Source: Actinobacteria bacterium 13_2_20CM_68_14 (GTDB lineage: Bacteria > Actinomycetota > Thermoleophilia > Gaiellales > Gaiellaceae). From it: DNA of 19,180 nucleotides. Position 1 is the first letter of the stretch, and every line of letters starts with the position of its first letter. Below the pieces are notes generated by a model. The model was not told the origin of the DNA and did not search any database. It was given only the letters and a program-made list of their open reading frames with translations. This document shows positions 7,851 through 15,134 of this stretch, piece after piece. Location: assembly GCA_001914705.1 (NCBI GenBank), contig MNDB01000046.1:1-19180 (forward strand), written 5' to 3'. The translations under genes were made by a program, and so were the position numbers.

Positions 7851-7961
7851 GGGCGAGTGAGTGTAGGTAACTGCGACCGGCCCAGCGTCGTCGCAACTAA
7901 CATCGCAAAGCCCAGCACCGTCTTCATAAGTATCCATACGTCTCAGCGGGAGGTCCGAGTG
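7851..7961. promoter_or_regulatory. Divergent control region between M28 peptidase and ABC importer
   Basis: If the peptidase starts at 7850, about 110 nt separate it from the SBP gene, and this stretch is visibly less GC-rich than its flanks (for example around 7900-7935). It must hold the importer promoter. A good ribosome-binding site for the SBP gene, gggagg at 7948-7953, lies 8 nt before the ATG. I could not settle on -35 and -10 boxes for either direction. Confidence 0.4.
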
Positions 7962-9653
7962 ATGCGTTCGCGTTCCCTCTTCAGTCTTCTGGTTGTCGCC
8001 TGTCTGGCCGCGCTCGTCCTCACCGCCTGCGGCGGAAGTAGCAAGAAGAAATCGAGCGCTACGTCCTCCGGCAACGCCGGCGGCACGCTGATGACGGTGG
8101 CTAAGGGCGCGCCGTCAGGCTCACCCGACCCGCAGATCAACTACACCCTGCAGGAGTGGCAGCTCCTGGTCATCACCCACGACGGTCTCGTCGGTTTCAA
8201 GCGCGCGAGTGGAACCGAAGGGACGAAGCTCGTCCCCGATCTCGCGACGTCCGTGCCTAAGCCGACGGACGGCGGCAAGACGTACACGTTCACGCTTCGC
8301 AAGGGCATCAAGTTCTCGGACGGCAAGGAACTGAAGGCGAGCGACGTCAAGTACACCTTCGAGCGGCTCTTCAAGATCGGCTCGAGCCCGAACGCCGGCA
8401 CCTGGTACAACGTCATCGTCGGCGGTGACGCCTGCGTCAAGAGCCCGAAGACTTGCAATCTCAACCAGGGAGTCGTCGTCGACGACGCGAAGGGAACGGT
8501 CACGTTCCACCTGACGAAGGGCGACCCCGAGTTCCTCGACAAGCTCGCGGTTCCGTTTGCGTTCATCCTCCCGACCGGCACGCCGAACAAGGAAGTTCAG
8601 ATCCCGCCGCCGGGGACGGGGCCGTACAAGTTCGTCGAGTACAACCCGAACAAAGAGATCAAGCTCGTCCGCAACACGAACTTCAAGGAGTGGTCGAAGG
8701 ACGCGCAGCCGAACGGCAACCCCGACGTGATCATCCAGAAGTTCGGTCTCTCGGCTGAGGCCGAGGTGACTCAGGTCGAGAATGGCCAGGCCGACTGGAT
8801 GTTCGACAACCCACCGTCGGATCGCCTGAGCGAGATTTCGACCAAGCACGCCGACCAGGTGCACGTCAATCCGCTGACGGCGGTCTGGTACTTCGCGTTC
8901 AACGTCCGCATCCCGCCGTTCAACAACCTGAAGGCGCGGCAGGGAGTCAACTTCGCGACCGACCGGAACGCACTCGTCAAGATCTACGGCGGCCCGAATC
9001 TCGCCGTGCCGACGTGCCAGATCCTGCCCCCGAATTTCCCGGGCTACAAGCCGTACTGCCCGTACACCAAGAACCCGGGCAGCGGCAAGTGGACGGCGCC
9101 CGACATGGCGAAGGCAAAGCAGTTGATCGCGGCCTCCGGAACGAAGGGCGCCTCGGTGAAGGTCAACACGGACACTGTCGAGACCGACAAGGCGCTCGGC
9201 CTCTACTTCGTCGGGCTGCTGAACCAGCTCGGCTACAAGGCCACGCTGCAAGCGCTCAGCCCGGACATCCAGTACCCGTACTGCCAGAACTCGAAGAACC
9301 AGGTTCAGTTCTGCTGGTCGAGCTGGTACCAGGACTATCCGGCAGCCTCCGACTTCCTGAACATCCTGCTCGGCTGCGGGTCGTTCATCCCGAACTCCAA
9401 CGCGAGCCCGAACATCGCGGAGTTCTGCAACAAGCCGATTCAGGCGCAGATGGATCAGGCACTCCAGCAGGGCATCACGGACCCGACCGGCGCAAACACG
9501 AAGTGGCAGGCGGTCGACAAGGCGGTCACGGACCAGGCACCGTGGGTGTCGTTGTTCAACCCGAAGTACATCGACTTCCTCTCGACGCGGGTGAAGGGCT
9601 ACCAGTTCAGCCCGCAGTGGTACTTCCTGCTGGCACAGGCGTCCGTGAAGTAA
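7962..9653 (+). CDS. ABC transporter substrate-binding lipoprotein, peptide/nickel (SBP family 5)
   Basis: This 563-aa protein begins with a lipoprotein signal peptide: MRSRS, a hydrophobic core and the lipobox LTAC, whose Cys would be lipidated. A Ser/Lys/Gly linker follows. The mature part matches cluster C / family 5 binding proteins (DppA/OppA-like): GLVGFKR and LVPDLATSVP near the start, YTFTLRKGIKFSDGKELKASDV, PPPGTGPYKFVEY, and a C-terminal QDYPAASDFLNILLGCG stretch. It would capture an oligopeptide or similar ligand outside the membrane and deliver it to the permeases encoded downstream. The reading frame is open upstream to 6759, but that part is antisense to the M28 gene. The signal peptide and gggagg at 7948-7953 fix the ATG at 7962. 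It is the first gene of a five-gene importer operon. Ligand cannot be deduced. Confidence 0.95.
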   Translation: MRSRSLFSLLVVACLAALVLTACGGSSKKKSSATSSGNAGGTLMTVAKGAPSGSPDPQINYTLQEWQLLVITHDGLVGFKRASGTEGTKLVPDLATSVPKPTDGGKTYTFTLRKGIKFSDGKELKASDVKYTFERLFKIGSSPNAGTWYNVIVGGDACVKSPKTCNLNQGVVVDDAKGTVTFHLTKGDPEFLDKLAVPFAFILPTGTPNKEVQIPPPGTGPYKFVEYNPNKEIKLVRNTNFKEWSKDAQPNGNPDVIIQKFGLSAEAEVTQVENGQADWMFDNPPSDRLSEISTKHADQVHVNPLTAVWYFAFNVRIPPFNNLKARQGVNFATDRNALVKIYGGPNLAVPTCQILPPNFPGYKPYCPYTKNPGSGKWTAPDMAKAKQLIAASGTKGASVKVNTDTVETDKALGLYFVGLLNQLGYKATLQALSPDIQYPYCQNSKNQVQFCWSSWYQDYPAASDFLNILLGCGSFIPNSNASPNIAEFCNKPIQAQMDQALQQGITDPTGANTKWQAVDKAVTDQAPWVSLFNPKYIDFLSTRVKGYQFSPQWYFLLAQASVK

Positions 9654-9675
9654 GGACGGAAGGAAGCGGGGCGGC

Positions 9676-10731
9676 GTGGCCGTTTTCGAGCCTGAAGCCG
9701 AAGGCATCGTCTTCGATGCTGAGGAAACCGGCGGCGATATCGTCGGCCGTAGCCCCTGGGCGCTCGCCGGCCGGCGCCTGGTACGGAACAAGCTCGCGCT
9801 CGCGGCGCTCGCCCTTTTTGTCCTGATCGTCGCGGTCAGCTTTGCGGCGCCGCTGTACTCGAACTACGTCGCGGACACCGATCCGTTCGCGTCGAACATC
9901 TCGGGGACGGTCACGCTGAACGGGAAGACGGAGCCGGTGCTCCAGCAGGGCGGCGGCAAGCTCGGCCTGGGCGAGACGCCGATTGGGCCGACCTGGCACA
10001 GCAAGTACTTCCTCGGGGCAGACAACCAGGGTCGCGACGTCGCCGCTCGCGTGCTCTACGGAGGTCGCGCGTCGCTGGAGATCGGGATCGGATCGGCGCT
10101 GCTCGCCTCCGCGATCGCCTTGGTCTTTGCGCTCGTCGCCGGCTTCTTCGGCGGCTGGACCGACGCGATCATCTCGCGGGTGATGGACCTGATCTGGGCG
10201 TTTCCCCTCTATCTGCTCGCGATCTCGCTGGCGACGGTGCTGTTGACCGCTCCCAACGGTCTCAAGATCGGCTTCATCCACCTCAGCGCGGGCAGTCTCT
10301 GGGTCCCGCTCTTGATCATTGGTTTGGTCTACGTCCCCTACATCTACAGGCCGATTCGCGGGCAAGTTCTCTCGCTTCGCGAGAAAGAGTTCGTCGAGGC
10401 GGGCATCGCTCAAGGCGCCTCGAATTTCCGCCTGATCTTCAACGAGGTCTTGCCGAACGTGGCCTCGACGGTGATCGTCCTGATGCCGCTAATGATCGCG
10501 ACGACGATCCTCACTGAGTCGGCGCTGTCCTACTTGTCGATCGGTGTCCAGCCGCCCCAGGCGAGCTGGGGGACGATCATCGAGGACGGCCAGTCGCTGC
10601 TCTACACCCGCCCCTGGGTCGCGATCGCACCCGGAATCATGATCGTGCTGACGGTTCTCGCGCTGAACGTGCTCGGCGACGGCTTGCGCGACGCGCTCGA
10701 CCCGCGGTCGAAGGTGCGCGTGAAGGGCTAG
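9676..10731 (+). CDS. ABC importer permease, DppC/OppC type
   Basis: This 351-aa inner-membrane permease of the peptide/nickel importer has a cytoplasmic N-terminal tail of about 35 residues and a first membrane segment at about 38-58. A large extracytoplasmic stretch follows (about 60-125, containing the YFLGADNQGRDVAARVLYG signature typical of DppC/OppC), then five further membrane segments. The cytoplasmic EAA loop that docks on the ATPases is EFVEAGIAQGASNFRLIF (from about 238), followed by NEVLPN. GTG at 9676 is the start, 22 nt after the SBP stop, with ggaagg close upstream. The extracytoplasmic segment includes a ~35-residue Gly/Thr-rich piece that looks like a lineage-specific insertion. 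In this operon the C-type permease precedes the B-type, the reverse of the common order. Confidence 0.95.
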   Translation: MAVFEPEAEGIVFDAEETGGDIVGRSPWALAGRRLVRNKLALAALALFVLIVAVSFAAPLYSNYVADTDPFASNISGTVTLNGKTEPVLQQGGGKLGLGETPIGPTWHSKYFLGADNQGRDVAARVLYGGRASLEIGIGSALLASAIALVFALVAGFFGGWTDAIISRVMDLIWAFPLYLLAISLATVLLTAPNGLKIGFIHLSAGSLWVPLLIIGLVYVPYIYRPIRGQVLSLREKEFVEAGIAQGASNFRLIFNEVLPNVASTVIVLMPLMIATTILTESALSYLSIGVQPPQASWGTIIEDGQSLLYTRPWVAIAPGIMIVLTVLALNVLGDGLRDALDPRSKVRVKG

Positions 10732-10772
10732 TGGACTCCGAAGCTCAGCAGCGTCACTGGAAGGGGCACTGA

Positions 10773-11741
10773 ATGCTTGCCTTCATCGTCCGCCGTCTTC
10801 TCTGGATGGCCCTCGTTCTGTTCGCGATCTCTGTGCTTGTGTTCCTGATCTTCTTTGCCACGCCGGGTGTCGACCCCGCTCGCCAGATGGCCGGTAGAAA
10901 CCCGTCGGCCGAAACGATCAAGAGCATCAAGCACGAGTTCGGGCTCGACCGTTCTCTGCCCGTTCGCTACGGGCTGATGATGAAGCACATGTTCATCACG
11001 CGCGACCTGATCTCCTACGGCAGCCACACCCGGGTGATCCCCGAGATCACGAGTGCGGCGCCGGTGACCCTGTCGCTCGTGTTCGGAGCGGCCATCATCT
11101 GGATCGTCTTCAGCATTCTCTTCGGGGTTGCCGCCGCGGTCCTCAGGGGCACCGTCTTCGACCCGCTCCTGATGATCCTTGCCCTGATCGGGATCTCGAT
11201 CCCGGTCTTTTGGCTCGGCGAGGTCGTCAACCTGATAACCCAGAGCCGCCTCCACGATTCCTTCCTCTTCAGCTGGGTTCCGCCGCTCGGTTACACACCG
11301 CTGACCCAGGATCCATTCATGTGGTTCAAGCAGCTGATCTTCCCGTGGCTGACGCTTTCAGTGCTGTACATCGGCTTCTACGCGCGCGTGCTTCGCGCGA
11401 ACCTGATCGAGACCGAGAGCGAGGACTACATTCGCACCGCGCGCGCGAAAGGGCTGTCGGAACGACGCGTCCTCTTCCGTCACACACTCCGCACGTCGAT
11501 GATCACCTTCGTCAGCCTGTTCGGGCTCGACTTCGCGGTCCTAGTCGGCGGCGGCGCGCTCCTGACCGAGGTCGTCTTTGGCCTGCCGGGGGTCGGGCTG
11601 CTGACCTTCAACTCGCTCACCGCCCTCGACCTGCCCGTGATCATGACGACCGTCATCTACGCAGCCTTCTTCATCACGCTGGCGAGCGCTCTTGTCGACC
11701 TTGTCTACGCCTGGCTCGATCCAAGGGTTCGCCTCGCCTGA
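10773..11741 (+). CDS. ABC importer permease, DppB/OppB type
   Basis: This 322-aa membrane permease partners the C-type subunit to form the translocation channel. It opens with FIVRRLLWMALVLFAISVLVF, the typical first membrane segment, then PGVDPARQMAG and the IKHEFGLDRSLPVRYG signature of B-type permeases. Five more membrane segments follow. The EAA loop is EDYIRTARAKGLSERRVLFR (from about 217), and LTEVVFGLPGVGLLTFNSL is the conserved C-terminal motif. ATG at 10773 has aagggg just upstream. The stop codon TGA overlaps the ATG of the next gene by one base, so translation of the ATPase is probably coupled. Confidence 0.95.
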   Translation: MLAFIVRRLLWMALVLFAISVLVFLIFFATPGVDPARQMAGRNPSAETIKSIKHEFGLDRSLPVRYGLMMKHMFITRDLISYGSHTRVIPEITSAAPVTLSLVFGAAIIWIVFSILFGVAAAVLRGTVFDPLLMILALIGISIPVFWLGEVVNLITQSRLHDSFLFSWVPPLGYTPLTQDPFMWFKQLIFPWLTLSVLYIGFYARVLRANLIETESEDYIRTARAKGLSERRVLFRHTLRTSMITFVSLFGLDFAVLVGGGALLTEVVFGLPGVGLLTFNSLTALDLPVIMTTVIYAAFFITLASALVDLVYAWLDPRVRLA

Positions 11742-12769
11742 TGGCTGAGCCTCTGCTCGAAGTTCGCGATCTCAAGGTCTCCTTCCGCACGGAGGACGGC
11801 ATCGTACGGGCCGTGGACGGGATCTCGTTCACGCTCGACGAGGGGGAAGTTCTCGGAATCGTCGGCGAGTCGGGCTCGGGAAAGAGCGTGACCATGATGA
11901 CCGTGATGCGCCTGATTACCGACCCGAACGTGATCTATCAGGGTTCGATCATCTACAAGGGCCGCGACCTGATGGGACTGTCGAGGGACGCGATGCGGGA
12001 GGTTCGCGGCGAGGAGATCGCGATGATCTTCCAGGACCCGATGACGTCGCTGAATCCGGTCTACACCGTCGGCTGGCAGATCGAGGAGCAGCTCAACGAG
12101 CACAACGACCTCAAGAAGGGCCAGGCGCGGCGGCGGGCGATGGAACTCCTTGCTCAGGTCGGCATTCCGAAGCCCGAGCAGCGGATCGACGACTACCCGC
12201 ATCAGTTCTCCGGCGGAATGCGACAGCGCGTGATGATCGCGCTCGCGCTCTCATGCAACCCGGACTTGCTGATCGCCGACGAGCCGACGACCGCGCTCGA
12301 CGTGACGATCCAGGCTCAGATTCTCGAGTTGATCAAGAACCTGAAGCGAGAGTTCGGGTCTGCTGTCGTTCTCATCACCCACGACCTCGGCGTCGTCGCG
12401 GACGTCGCCGACCGGATTCTGGTCATGTACGCGGGCAGGATCGTCGAGGAGGGCAACAAGGAGCAGATCTTCTACGACCCGCAGCACCCCTATACCTGGG
12501 GGCTGCTCGGGTCGATCGCCCGCCTCGACCGGCCGCGGGCGCGCAGGTTGACGGCCATCGCCGGCCAGCCGCCGTCACTGATCAACCGGCCGCAGGGCTG
12601 CAGCTTCCGGACGAGGTGTCCGCAGGCGTTTGACCGCTGCCGCGCCGAGGATCCGCAGCTGACGGCAAAGGTCGGCGACGGGCACCTAGACGCCTGCCAC
12701 CTGTCGGTCGAGGACAAGCGGGAGCGACGCGACAAGACGATCAACCCCGAGCTGGCGGAGACGGCGTGA
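11741..12769 (+). CDS. ABC importer ATPase, DppD/OppD type
   Basis: This 342-aa nucleotide-binding subunit powers the importer from the cytoplasmic face. It has Walker A GESGSGKS (42-49), the Q-loop Gln98 in IFQDP, the signature FSGGMRQR (156-163), Walker B LLIADEP with catalytic Glu (176-182) and the switch His in ITHDLG (H214). The C-terminal oligopeptide/dipeptide extension includes four Cys (287, 293, 300, 319) in the C-x5-C-x6-C-x18-C arrangement typical of this subfamily, where an iron-sulfur cluster has been reported in some members. The frame is open upstream to 11210, but the ATG at 11741 overlaps the permease stop and starts exactly at the conserved N-terminus. A 107-nt gap with hairpins separates it from the second ATPase. 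Confidence 0.95.
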   Translation: MAEPLLEVRDLKVSFRTEDGIVRAVDGISFTLDEGEVLGIVGESGSGKSVTMMTVMRLITDPNVIYQGSIIYKGRDLMGLSRDAMREVRGEEIAMIFQDPMTSLNPVYTVGWQIEEQLNEHNDLKKGQARRRAMELLAQVGIPKPEQRIDDYPHQFSGGMRQRVMIALALSCNPDLLIADEPTTALDVTIQAQILELIKNLKREFGSAVVLITHDLGVVADVADRILVMYAGRIVEEGNKEQIFYDPQHPYTWGLLGSIARLDRPRARRLTAIAGQPPSLINRPQGCSFRTRCPQAFDRCRAEDPQLTAKVGDGHLDACHLSVEDKRERRDKTINPELAETA

Positions 12770-12785
12770 GTTCACAGAATGGCAA

Positions 12786-12864
12786 GGCGCCGACTTGGCG
12801 GCGCCGCCTGGAGGCCGTGCGGGCTTTGCCCGTGCGGCCGGCTAATCCCGGTCTAGTCGACCGG
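12786..12864 (+). repeat. Cluster of three inverted repeats between the two ATPase genes
   Basis: The 107-nt gap between the two importer ATPases holds three hairpins in a row. The first is ggcgcc (12786-12791) with ggcgcc (12800-12805), which overlaps a longer palindrome at 12797-12808. The second is a 12-bp stem (12813-12824 with 12828-12839, two G-U pairs, loop ttt). The third is ccggtc with gaccgg (12848-12853 and 12859-12864). The second is the strongest. They could act as an attenuator or an mRNA-processing/stability element, or be a small dispersed palindromic repeat; only the pairing itself is seen. Confidence 0.55.
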
Positions 12865-12876
12865 AGCGTCTCTTAA

Positions 12877-13968
12877 ATGGCTAGCCCTTCGGGTCCATTG
12901 CTCCAAGCGGAGCACGTCATCAAGTACTTCCCGATCAAGCGCGGGATCGTGATCCAGCGCGAGGTCGCGCGGGTCCACGCTGTCGACGACGTCTCCCTCG
13001 AGGTTCAACGGGGCGAGACACTTGGCCTGGTCGGGGAATCCGGCTGCGGCAAGTCGACCCTCGGTCGCTCCTTCGTCCGCCTCTTCCCGCTGACGGGTGG
13101 CCGGATCTTCTTCGACGGGCAGGACATCTCGACGCTCTCCCGGCGCGGGATGCGCCCGTTGCGGCGCGAGCTGCAGATCATCTTCCAGGATCCGTACGCC
13201 TCCCTGAACCCGCGCAAGCGGGTCGGGCAGATCGTCGGCGCGCCGCTCGCAATCCACGGCATCGGCGACCGGCGAGAGCGCAAGCGGCAGGTGCAGGAGC
13301 TGCTGGAGAAGGTCGGGCTCTCGCCGGAGCACTACAACCGCTACCCGCATGAGTTCTCCGGCGGGCAGCGGCAGCGCATCGGGGTCGCCCGGGCGCTGGC
13401 GCTGCGGCCCAAGCTCGTGATCGCGGACGAGCCCGTGTCGGCGCTCGACGTCTCGATCCAGGCACAGGTGATCAACCTGCTTGCCGACCTCCAGGAGGAT
13501 TTCGAGCTCACGTACGTCTTCATCGCCCACGATCTCGGGGTCGTCCGCCACGTCTCGGACCGGATCGCGGTCATGTACCTCGGCAAGATCGTCGAGCTCT
13601 CGCCCGCCGAGGAGCTGTACGAGCGGCCGATCATGCCGTACACGGAGGCCTTGCTCTCCGCGGTTCCGATCCCGGATCCGCGCGAGTCGGCGGCCCGGGA
13701 GCGCATCGTCCTCGAGGGCGACGTCCCCTCGCCGATCAACCCGCCTTCCGGCTGCCGTTTCCACCCACGCTGCCGCTACGCGACCGAGGTGTGCACGCAG
13801 CTCGAGCCGCCGCTCGTGGACTACGGGAACGGGCACCTGGCGGCCTGTCACCACCCTCTGAACGTGGACAAGGAGACGTTGGCGCGCGCCACTGTCGACC
13901 AGCGGCGGACACCTGCCAAGGCAGACGAGTCGGCGAAACCGACTCAGCCCGCACAGCAGGCCCGCTGA
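12877..13968 (+). CDS. ABC importer ATPase, DppF/OppF type
   Basis: This 363-aa second nucleotide-binding subunit forms the heterodimer with the upstream ATPase. It has Walker A GESGCGKS (53-60), Q-loop Gln104 (IFQDPYASLNPRKRV, the OppF/DppF hallmark), the signature FSGGQRQR (160-167), Walker B LVIADEP and the switch His in IAHDLG. The C-terminal extension carries Cys 293, 299, 306 and 324, again the four-Cys pattern. A Lys/Ala/Pro-rich tail of ~30 residues ends the protein. ATG at 12877 has only a weak ribosome-binding site (cggag, about 11 nt upstream). Unlike the other importer genes it is separated from its upstream neighbour by a structured 107-nt gap, so its dosage may be adjusted separately. 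Confidence 0.95.
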   Translation: MASPSGPLLQAEHVIKYFPIKRGIVIQREVARVHAVDDVSLEVQRGETLGLVGESGCGKSTLGRSFVRLFPLTGGRIFFDGQDISTLSRRGMRPLRRELQIIFQDPYASLNPRKRVGQIVGAPLAIHGIGDRRERKRQVQELLEKVGLSPEHYNRYPHEFSGGQRQRIGVARALALRPKLVIADEPVSALDVSIQAQVINLLADLQEDFELTYVFIAHDLGVVRHVSDRIAVMYLGKIVELSPAEELYERPIMPYTEALLSAVPIPDPRESAARERIVLEGDVPSPINPPSGCRFHPRCRYATEVCTQLEPPLVDYGNGHLAACHHPLNVDKETLARATVDQRRTPAKADESAKPTQPAQQAR

Positions 13969-14000
13969 CTCGGGCATCATCCCGACGCATGAAGGTCGGG
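13927..14000 (+). promoter_or_regulatory. Hairpins spanning the ATPase stop and the glycosyltransferase start
   Basis: gagtcgg (13927-13933) pairs perfectly with ccgactc (13939-13945) at the end of the ATPase coding region. Further on, cccgac (13981-13986) pairs with gtcggg (13995-14000), placing the glycosyltransferase ATG (13989) in an 8-nt loop. An upstream tcggg (13970-13974) can compete for cccga. No ribosome-binding site is seen before this ATG. A regulatory role is inference. Confidence 0.3.
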
Positions 14001-15134
14001 ATCGTCGTCCCATACTCGTGGTCGTTCTGGGGCGGTGTTCCGGAGCACGCAGACCACCAGGCGCGAGCTCTCGAGAAGCTCGGCGTCGACACACGGACCG
14101 TGATCGGCCACGACCCGCCCGGCCGGCTGACGAAGTACCTCCACCCGCGCGAGGGTCGGCACGAGCCGCCGCCGGCGCACGTGATCCCGGTCGGGCGCTC
14201 CGTGATCGTGCCGGCGAACGGCGCTCTGCCCAACATCGTCCTCAGCCCGAACGCGATCTTCAGGATCAAGCGTGTGCTCGAGCGGGAACGCTTCGACGTC
14301 CTGCACGTGCACGAGCCGATGACACCGGCGATCGGTGTCGCCGCGCTCTCGTTCGCACGCGTGCCGCTCGTCGCAACCTTCCACGCCTCGGGGGAGCTCG
14401 CCTGGATGAAGTTGGCGACTCCGGTCTGGGGGTTCCTCGCGGAGCGGCTGGACCACCGGATCGCGGTATCGCCGGACGCGGCGACCACCGTGCAGAAGTA
14501 CCTGCCAGGCGAGTACGAGGTGATTCCGAACGGTGTCGCGATGCCCGAGGTTGCCGACCCCGGCGAACGCGAGAACAGGATCGTCTTCGTCGGCCGCCAC
14601 GAGCCGCGCAAGGGGTTACAGGTGCTGCTCCGCGCCTGGCCCGAGATCAGGCGTCAGACCGGCGCGCGACTTCGGGTGGTCGGCGCCGACCCGCTCCAGG
14701 TTCGTTTGCTGTTGACGCGCCACCGGATCCCCGACGAGGGCATCGACGCGCTCGGCTTCGTCTCGGAGCGAGAGCGGACAGACGAGCTGCTGAAGGCCAA
14801 GGCCTTCGTCGCGCCCTCACTCGGCGGCGAAAGCTTCGGCATGGTGCTGACCGAAGCGTTTGCCTGCGCCACGCCGGTCGTCGCATCCGACATTCCGGGA
14901 TATCGTGACGTGATGACGGCGGAGACCGGCGTGCTCGTGCCTCCCGACGATCCGCGCTGTCTGGCTCGAGCGATCGTGGGCCTGCTCGCGGACGAGCCGC
15001 GAAGGCTGCAACTCGGCGCGGGCGCCCGCCGCCGGGCCCGGGCGTACTCGTGGGACGACATCGGCCGCCGGCTGCTCGCGATCTATGAGCTCGTCACCGG
15101 GGAGTCGCCCGCGACGCTCGCGGCGGCCGGGTGA
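13989..15134 (+). CDS. PimA-like GT4 family glycosyltransferase
   Basis: This 381-aa GT-B fold glycosyltransferase of family 4 closely resembles phosphatidyl-myo-inositol mannosyltransferase PimA, as I recall that sequence. The opening MKVGIVVPYSWSFWGGVPEH, VLHVHEPMTPA (about 105-115), VATFHAS, and IPNGV are all in the PimA order. The donor-binding half has FVGRHEPRKG (200-209) and GGESFGMVLTE (279-289), with the E-x7-E pair E281 and E289. Such enzymes transfer a sugar, usually mannose from GDP-mannose, to a lipid acceptor at the inner face of the membrane. The frame is open upstream, but ATG 13989 begins exactly at the conserved N-terminus. It lies 20 nt after the importer ATPase and overlaps the next gene by 4 nt. 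Acceptor identity is not proven by sequence. Confidence 0.92.
   Translation: MKVGIVVPYSWSFWGGVPEHADHQARALEKLGVDTRTVIGHDPPGRLTKYLHPREGRHEPPPAHVIPVGRSVIVPANGALPNIVLSPNAIFRIKRVLERERFDVLHVHEPMTPAIGVAALSFARVPLVATFHASGELAWMKLATPVWGFLAERLDHRIAVSPDAATTVQKYLPGEYEVIPNGVAMPEVADPGERENRIVFVGRHEPRKGLQVLLRAWPEIRRQTGARLRVVGADPLQVRLLLTRHRIPDEGIDALGFVSERERTDELLKAKAFVAPSLGGESFGMVLTEAFACATPVVASDIPGYRDVMTAETGVLVPPDDPRCLARAIVGLLADEPRRLQLGAGARRRARAYSWDDIGRRLLAIYELVTGESPATLAAAG

Noticed and set aside
6759..7961. Upstream extension of the SBP frame
   Set aside because: It is antisense to the M28 gene; the signal peptide, lipobox and gggagg site fix the start at 7962.
8121..9791. A 556-codon open frame on the minus strand, antisense to the SBP gene
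   Set aside because: It is rich in Arg, Val, Leu and Asp without domains, and the plus-strand frame has a clear lipoprotein signal and family motifs. Long antisense frames are expected in GC-rich genes.
12853..14094. A 413-codon minus-strand frame antisense to the second ATPase
   Set aside because: No motifs, Arg/Asp-rich composition, and it spans an intergenic region and the start of the glycosyltransferase. It is a codon-bias shadow.
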